Assembly: GCA_025153445.1 (NCBI GenBank)
Contig: JANZNS010000004.1
Location: forward strand, 459,471-523,470
From: Marinobacter sp. BGYM27
Lineage (GTDB): Bacteria; Pseudomonadota; Gammaproteobacteria; Pseudomonadales; Oleiphilaceae
Reading direction: 5' to 3'
DNA length: 64,000 bases
Within the stretch, counting starts at the first letter, position 1. Every line of letters starts with the position of its first letter. Of the stretch, positions 62,396 through 64,000 are shown one piece after another. A model generated the notes under the pieces. It was not told where the DNA came from. It saw only the letters and a program-made list of their open reading frames with translations, and ran no database searches. The translations under genes were made by a program, and so were the position numbers.

Positions 62396-64000
62396 CTATA
62401 CCATCTCAGCAACAAAACGCCGAGCATCCTCAAGTTCTGGGTCATTTCTCAGGTCCCTGTTTAGCGCATCATTGACCCATGTGGGGCCATGGTTCCCAAT
62501 AGATCGAACAAACCCCTCAAGTTCGCCCACGTCAACCACGAGTAGCCCTACCAGCTTGAGTGCTTCACGCAAACGAGCATAAGCCTGCGTCGGATCGCCA
62601 CTCGGAATATAGGACTTGCCGGCTGCCTTCGCTTGCGACCAAGCTGAAGTCTTCTTCAAGACTTTTCCGAGCTCCCTCACGGCTTCTTTTGGGAATATAC
62701 GTTGCTCCACGGAGGCGAGAATTCCTGCGATCTCTTTCTTCACATCTTCTGTCTCCAGTTCTGGTCTTTTCTGATCGACAGAAGACTTTACAAGAAGCCA
62801 ATCTGATTCTAACTCTGGCCATACCCCCTCTAGGCCTTCAACGATGGCGCAAAGAGGCTGCATATCTGACAGCACGTCGAAGTCGGCAACTACCGTTATC
62901 GGAACACCCAACTTCCTTAGCGCGCGAACAACCACCGGTATGCGATGCTTTCCCCCGCAATGGATGAACATTATGTCTGGAGCGATGCTTCCTTGATCCC
63001 CATATATTGCGCTCATTACAGCGGAGTAGAACCTACAGTCTGAGTCACTCTCACAGATCACCACCTTGCTGTGAAAAAGCCCATCCAGCACATTCGAGTG
63101 TCGAAGAAGGGAGTCATTCCATATTGCCTCGATATCGGCACTGTTAAGCATGCTAACTTTGTTAACGCTTCCGTCACGCCGCACCCGGATAATCTTGAGG
63201 TTATTTACCTTCGCGTCGAGGAGACCCTTCAAGAAGTCCTGACTATGGGTTGCAAGGAAGAGTTGGCGCTCGGTGGGTAGATCACGGGCAAGCATCGTGC
63301 CGAGCAACCTAGCCTGAGGCGGGTGAAGAAATGCTTCTGGCTCATCTATGAAGAGAATTGAATGCTGAGAGACGAAGGCGTTCAGGAGAACGCCTACGAA
63401 GCTCCTCATGCCATCTCCCTGCTCATGAAGCAGATCTCGTGTTTCGAGCTCGGCCAGGTATCCCTCCGAAACGCGATCCTCCCCTTCTTTTGGGATTGGG
63501 CGCTCCCCTACGTATAAAGGAACTTCGCTGCCGGCATTTCGATGGATAATCAAGTCGGTCCCGAATGCTTGCCTAAAATAATCGCTAAAAGTAGCTTCGA
63601 GCGAATCTTTCTTTTGCAAGAAATGGATAGAATGGGTTGGGGGCTCTTTAGAAAGTCGAATATTGTTCGTTGGGCTGGCAGCCGTTAACCGTTCTTCCGT
63701 CGTAATGTTTTTAACAAAGACTTCGAGCAGATCCGAAAGGCCGTCGTCCTCGATTCTGCTCCAATAGCTTTTTGCATTGCCTTCATACACGTCAAACCCG
63801 AATCCACGGTAACTTGGCAGAGGGTTCCCCGAGAACGTCTTTTCTCCCATTAGTTCAAGACGGCGGATCAACTCCTCTGTAGTGGTCCAATGATTCCGGA
63901 CACCAACGTAGGTGGTAATATCGCCACCATAAACGAGGTGTCTGATGACCAGAAAGCGACGTTCTTTTTCTCCTGAGTTCAAACAGGAAGCAGCCAGCCT
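62396..64000 (-). CDS. OLD-like ATPase/TOPRIM nuclease, N-terminus outside window
   Basis: At least 534 residues, open to the window edge; the P-loop (Walker A) lies beyond. Visible: ABC-type signature EQGDGMRSFVGVLLNAF, Walker B SILFIDEPEAFLHPPQARLLG, H-loop FLATHSQDFLKG, then a TOPRIM-like domain with VVICESDSD, HCGGKHRIP and ITVVADFDVL carrying the acidic metal ligands. This is the architecture of OLD-family nucleases, some of which act in phage defence. CESDSDCRFY and CGGK also resemble DUF4435 TOPRIM domains of PARIS. No helicase partner follows, so it is not a Gabija pair. Confidence 0.82.
   Translation of the reverse strand, partial: RLAASCLNSGEKERRFLVIRHLVYGGDITTYVGVRNHWTTTEELIRRLELMGEKTFSGNPLPSYRGFGFDVYEGNAKSYWSRIEDDGLSDLLEVFVKNITTEERLTAASPTNNIRLSKEPPTHSIHFLQKKDSLEATFSDYFRQAFGTDLIIHRNAGSEVPLYVGERPIPKEGEDRVSEGYLAELETRDLLHEQGDGMRSFVGVLLNAFVSQHSILFIDEPEAFLHPPQARLLGTMLARDLPTERQLFLATHSQDFLKGLLDAKVNNLKIIRVRRDGSVNKVSMLNSADIEAIWNDSLLRHSNVLDGLFHSKVVICESDSDCRFYSAVMSAIYGDQGSIAPDIMFIHCGGKHRIPVVVRALRKLGVPITVVADFDVLSDMQPLCAIVEGLEGVWPELESDWLLVKSSVDQKRPELETEDVKKEIAGILASVEQRIFPKEAVRELGKVLKKTSAWSQAKAAGKSYIPSGDPTQAYARLREALKLVGLLVVDVGELEGFVRSIGNHGPTWVNDALNRDLRNDPELEDARRFVAEMV

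Larger units (their letters stand above)
59641..64000 (-). mobile_element. Integron gene cassette array (part)
   Basis: At least four attC-like sites (60751, 61446, 61762, 62231) separate small minus-strand genes, with stop codons inside or next to the R'' core box as is usual for cassettes. Genes differ in composition from the flanking core genes and include a toxin-antitoxin pair and a probable defence nuclease. With the genes on the minus strand, the integrase and attI should lie past the right end. No integrase is in the window, so this is inferred from attC sites. Confidence 0.78.

Noticed and set aside
62396..64000. Gabija GajA interpretation of the AAA/TOPRIM gene
   Set aside because: No UvrD-like helicase gene (GajB) follows; the next gene downstream is an acidic 112-residue protein in a separate cassette.
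1..64000. CRISPR arrays, tRNA or rRNA genes, insertion sequences
   Set aside because: I found no regularly spaced direct repeats, no tRNA-like or rRNA segments and no transposase reading frames in the window.

Overview
The window looks like chromosome from a marine-type gammaproteobacterium. Pointers are LpxO-type lipid A hydroxylase, RlmA, MtgA, ArfB, a DUF2058 protein, a CysTWA sulfate importer, a TRAP importer, a PEP-CTERM protein and a polyhydroxybutyrate (PHB) degradation pair. I see no rRNA, tRNA, CRISPR array or phage structural gene, and I do not name a genus. Most of the first 59 kb reads as ordinary core and niche genes; the last 4.4 kb (about 59.6-64.0 kb) is accessory DNA.

Layout. 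0-4 kb: tail of a flavin monooxygenase, a chemoreceptor with almost no periplasmic domain, a small K+-channel-like protein, and a TPP riboswitch whose closing helix ends at the start codon of a sodium-solute symporter. 4-8.3 kb: extracellular PHB depolymerase and 3-hydroxybutyrate-oligomer hydrolase, preceded by a possible sigma-54 promoter. 8.3-16.6 kb (minus strand): kinase-lipoprotein pair, lpxO, a DUF1835 protein, a META-domain lipoprotein, arfB, ypeA, mtgA and a MarR-HlyD-DUF2955 efflux operon with two SlyA-like operators. 16.7-25.8 kb: DUF2058, an MFS transporter overlapping a CSD-DUF1294 protein tail to tail, two exported proteins, an AraC regulator, and a GntR regulator with a SBF-type transporter and tandem operators. 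26-34 kb: RIO kinase, a GluR0-like glutamate-receptor/K+ channel protein, NlpC/P60 lipoprotein, rlmA, thioesterase, PEP-CTERM protein with a sigma-54-like promoter, NTF2-like protein, DUF2254 and a CspA-type gene.

34-59 kb: head-to-head paralogous phosphoribosyltransferases with dgkA, a BamA/TamA-type barrel, a 14-repeat beta-propeller lipoprotein, a membrane-anchored protein with an Sm-like C-terminus, the TRAP operon dctPQM, the sulfate operon sbp-cysT-cysW-cysA, a periplasmic HAD protein, a GltS-type symporter, a TPR/wHTH regulator with a glutamine-cyclotransferase-like protein, ltaE, and several small enzymes. In both importer operons a strong stem-loop without a U-tract separates the binding-protein gene from the membrane genes, which would fit differential expression.

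About 59.6-64 kb is an array of integron gene cassettes, all main genes on the minus strand, each followed by an attC-like site with recognisable R'' and R' core boxes. The cassettes carry an OLD-like AAA/TOPRIM nuclease (running off the window end), an acidic 112-residue protein, a CxxC/HxxC protein, a ribbon-helix-helix/ParE-RelE toxin-antitoxin pair, a small membrane protein and a DUF3885-like protein. A broken ccdA-like antitoxin remnant lies on the opposite strand, cut exactly at a repeated cassette-leader sequence. The integrase would be expected beyond the right edge. This array, carrying probable defence and addiction functions, is the most interesting part of the window.
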